Below are positions 32,061-33,514 of a stretch of DNA of 33,514 nt, one piece after another. How positions within the stretch are numbered: the first letter of the stretch is position 1; each line of letters starts with the position of its first letter. Source of the DNA: an uncultured Acetobacteraceae bacterium (GTDB taxonomy: Bacteria > Pseudomonadota > Alphaproteobacteria > Acetobacterales > Acetobacteraceae); assembly GCA_903839965.1 (NCBI GenBank), contig CAIMEK010000523.1, positions 1-33,514 of the forward strand. Reading direction: 5' to 3'. Under the pieces are notes generated by a model. That model saw only the letters and a program-made list of their open reading frames with translations. It ran no database searches and was not told the DNA's origin. The position numbers were made by a program, and so were the translations under genes.

Positions 32061-32816
32061 CTACGCCGGACCCTTGTGACCGGAGATCACCGATGCCGCA
32101 GCTTCGCGCTTCGCCTTCGCCTCCGCCTCGCGCTTTGCCGTCGCCTCGGCTTCGCGCTTTGCCGTCGCCTCGGCTTCGCGCTTCGCCATCGCCTCGGCCT
32201 CGCGCTTCGCCGTTGCCTCGACCTCGCGCTTCACCATCGCCTCGGCCTCGCGCGTCGCCGTCGCCTCGGCCTGGGCACTCTCCCGCCGCACCGACGCCGC
32301 ACCGACGCTCCCAGCCGCGTGCGAGTGCCAGATCTCCGCTGCGGCGCACCGATCCTTGGTCAAAGAGGCAAGGAAGGCGCGATGGTGCTTTCCTATGGCA
32401 GCAACATCGTTGCGCAGGGCTGTCTGGTACACCAGACGTTCCCGGCGGTTCTTCACCGCCGATGTTCTCCGGGTGACCGATTCCAGGCTCAGCCATTTGC
32501 GCGTCAGCACCCGCCGCCGCTTCGCGCCATCGGCAAGCGTCCGCTTCAACTCCGCAGTCTGTGCGACCCGCTGACGGCGAACATCGCCGATCATTTTATT
32601 CGCCGCGCCAAGCACTATCGCCGTGGCCAGGCGGGTGCTGCGCAACGCCTCGGAACGCAGCGCCAGTTGCGCCGCCGCCGTCCGGTGTCTGCTCGCGCGG
32701 GCATCAGCCAAGTGCCGCCCGGTATCGTCGCGGATGCAATCCAACGCCTGGCGCCGCGCGGAACCCGCCGACGCTAGCGAATGAACGACCGTGCTCATCT
32801 CGCTGCTCAATGACAT
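32061..32816 (-). CDS. gvpC: GvpC-like protein with tandem octapeptide repeats
   Basis: 251-residue, highly charged helical protein. Residues 1-180 are Arg/Ala-rich with many irregular helical stretches (for example RLVYQTALRNDVAAIGKHHR). Residues 182-242 are seven tandem octapeptides of the form EAEAxAKR plus a partial one. AAGGAGG precedes ATG 32816. It lies between gvpA and gvpN, exactly where gvpC sits in other clusters. GvpC is an outer strengthening protein made of helical repeats, usually about 33 residues; here the repeat unit is much shorter, so homology to classical GvpC is by position and character, not motif. Confidence 0.75.
   Translation of the reverse strand: MSLSSEMSTVVHSLASAGSARRQALDCIRDDTGRHLADARASRHRTAAAQLALRSEALRSTRLATAIVLGAANKMIGDVRRQRVAQTAELKRTLADGAKRRRVLTRKWLSLESVTRRTSAVKNRRERLVYQTALRNDVAAIGKHHRAFLASLTKDRCAAAEIWHSHAAGSVGAASVRRESAQAEATATREAEAMVKREVEATAKREAEAMAKREAEATAKREAEATAKREAEAKAKREAAASVISGHKGPA
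32091..32273 (-). repeat. 24-bp tandem repeats coding EAEAxAKR octapeptides
   Basis: Seven full copies and one partial copy of a 24-bp unit in the 3' part of the gvpC-like gene (residues 182-242). Copies differ mainly at the fifth residue (T, M or K). The near-identical DNA units suggest recent expansion and could change copy number by slippage or recombination, altering the length of the encoded helix without a frameshift. Confidence 0.85.
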
Positions 32817-32875
32817 TAACCGATCCTCCTTGTCCGCATGCTGTCCAGGCGCCCGACCCGGGGCGCGGGAGACGT

Positions 32876-32919
32876 CCGGTGAAAGCACGACGCCAGTGCG
32901 GCGAACGCCCTTTCACCGG
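32876..32919 (-). terminator. Structured hairpin between gvpA and gvpC, possible partial terminator
   Basis: A perfect 10-bp inverted repeat, CCGGTGAAAG (32876-32885) with CTTTCACCGG (32910-32919), encloses 24 bases. In the gvp-sense strand the interior can itself form GGCG-TT-CGCC and GCAC-7-GTGC stems, giving a branched structure. It begins 22 bases after the gvpA stop and has no U-run. Such elements after gvpA can protect the abundant gvpA message or reduce read-through into minor genes. Structure is seen; effect is inferred. Confidence 0.6.
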
Positions 32920-32941
32920 TTCTTGCTCCACCCGGTATGGG

Positions 32942-33154
32942 TCAGGCGGTTTGCGGGCCGGCGGTAAGACCGACGGCTTCGGCGTATTTCAGGTAGGTAT
33001 CGACGCCGGCGATGACCACGCGGGCCTCGATGGCCAGCAGCTCGATGCCGACCAGGGAAACGCGAACCCAGGCGTCGACCACCACGCCCTTGTCCAGGAT
33101 GCGGTCGATGACCTCGGCCAGACTGCTGGACGCATTCACTTTTTCGACAGCCAT
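32942..33154 (-). CDS. gvpA: Major gas vesicle structural protein GvpA
   Basis: 70-residue GvpA, the small hydrophobic protein that forms the ribbed gas vesicle wall. The sequence is almost consensus: [20 protein letters not shown], then [20 protein letters not shown], then [15 protein letters not shown] 33154 is preceded by GGAGGA at a good distance; the longer open frame upstream has no GvpA-like content. It is the first gene of the cluster in the direction of transcription and is followed by a 125-base gap with a hairpin before gvpC. Highest expected expression in the operon. Confidence 0.98.
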   Translation of the reverse strand: MAVEKVNASSSLAEVIDRILDKGVVVDAWVRVSLVGIELLAIEARVVIAGVDTYLKYAEAVGLTAGPQTA

Positions 33155-33430
33155 AGTTGATGTCCTCCAGATTGAGTGACCTGCTTGCCCAGAGATTCCA
33201 GGCGGGATGAATGGTGGTCGAAAGACTACTTGCCTGATAGGCAGGTCCTGCCCGCCGCGAGAGGCACCGATTCCGGGTCGGGTGCAGCGGACATGAGGGC
33301 CAGTACCGACGTATCCCCCTGCCACGGCGGGGATATCCCGCCATCGAGGGGGGGGGGAACACTCATGCGGGTGGTATTTTCCGTATCCTCAGGCTTCCGA
33401 CGCTGCCGCGGCAGCCTAAGGAGACATTGA
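33155..33430 (-). promoter_or_regulatory. gvpA upstream region with several dyads and a G10 tract
   Basis: Probable promoter and control region for the gvp operon, read right to left. It holds a 7+5+7 inverted repeat ACTTGCC/GGCAGGT at 33229-33247 (one mismatch), about 75 bases before the start codon. Farther out are a GGGATATCCC dyad (33330-33339) with GC flanks, a run of ten G at 33348-33357, and a perfect palindrome GCTGCCGCGGCAGC at 33402-33415. I see no clean sigma-70 or sigma-54 promoter close to gvpA. The dyad nearest the gene is the best operator candidate. Confidence 0.5.
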
Positions 33431-33459
33431 CTTTCCAATCAAAGCATGCTTGAATTTTT

Positions 33460-33494
33460 AGTCAATAGTCAATAGTCAATAGTCAATAGTCAAT
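33460..33494. repeat. Five perfect tandem copies of AGTCAAT
   Basis: A 35-base array of the 7-mer AGTCAAT (minus strand ATTGACT) in an A+T-rich stretch at the right edge of the window. On the gvp-sense strand each unit contains TTGACT, a good -35 element, so up to five overlapping -35-like boxes point toward gvpA. The palindrome AAGCATGCTT (33442-33451) follows. No good -10 is at the correct spacing from the last unit. It may be a regulator-binding array, a slippage-prone tract, or simple intergenic repeat DNA. Confidence 0.7.
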
Positions 33495-33514
33495 AATTAT
33501 ATAGTAATTAGCAT

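Noticed and set aside
32055-32777. Long plus-strand frames opposite the gvpC-like gene
   Set aside because: They are antisense products of the repetitive Ala/Glu/Lys/Arg codons and have no start signals. The minus-strand gene has AAGGAGG, a GvpC position and sensible composition.
33155-33260. Sigma-54 promoter upstream of gvpA
   Set aside because: TGGAATCTCTGGGCA on the minus strand resembles a -24/-12 element, but the spacing between GG and GC is one base short of the required ten.
33460-33494. CRISPR-like array
   Set aside because: Units are 7 bases with no spacers and no cas genes nearby. A simple tandem repeat.

Overview
The window is GC-rich DNA. Gene content and codon use suggest an alphaproteobacterium, though no single gene fixes the genus. 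It holds two large modules: the conserved backbone of an integrative and conjugative element (ICE) or plasmid with a P-type (Trb) mating system, and a complete-looking gas vesicle (gvp) gene cluster next to it.

Positions 1-4779 (+ strand) run parA, a small ribbon-helix-helix partner, a DUF2840 protein, a TraF-type S26 peptidase, a lytic transglycosylase, and a relaxase with a DUF3363 region. The gap before the relaxase carries nested inverted repeats and is a plausible oriT. Positions 4780-8650 are a cargo insertion on the - strand: a hexapeptide-repeat protein, a LysR regulator broken by one in-frame stop, a PLP-dependent D-cysteine desulfhydrase/cysteate sulfo-lyase-like enzyme, a TauE/SafE-type exporter, and the 3' remnant of an isoprenylcysteine methyltransferase-like gene. 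Positions 8651-20697 (+ strand) are traG, a CopG-like gene and the trb operon B-C-D-E-J-K-L-F-G-I, then a DUF2274 gene. A LysR gene on the - strand closes the backbone.

Positions 21958-33154 (- strand, transcribed right to left) are the gvp cluster: gvpA, a GvpC-like repeat protein, gvpN, a coiled-coil protein, an Hsp20-like GvpH, a HEXXH-containing protein, gvpF, gvpG, gvpO, a small Cys-rich protein, a gvpJ-like gene, a two-domain CDC48/p97-type AAA+ ATPase, a GvpF/L protein fused to a C-terminal J domain, two more GvpF/L genes, a short GvpA-family gene between them, and gvpK. Most genes overlap by 4 bases or sit within 30 bases of each other, so they are probably one operon from a promoter right of 33154.

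The most interesting feature is that this cluster appears to carry its own protein-quality-control set: a small heat-shock protein, a J domain covalently joined to a vesicle assembly factor, a CDC48-like unfoldase and a possible zinc metalloprotease. It lies directly beside a conjugation module, so flotation may be horizontally mobile here. Two strong RNA-hairpin candidates sit between gvpA and gvpC and between gvpC and gvpN. They could set the large excess of GvpA over the minor proteins.
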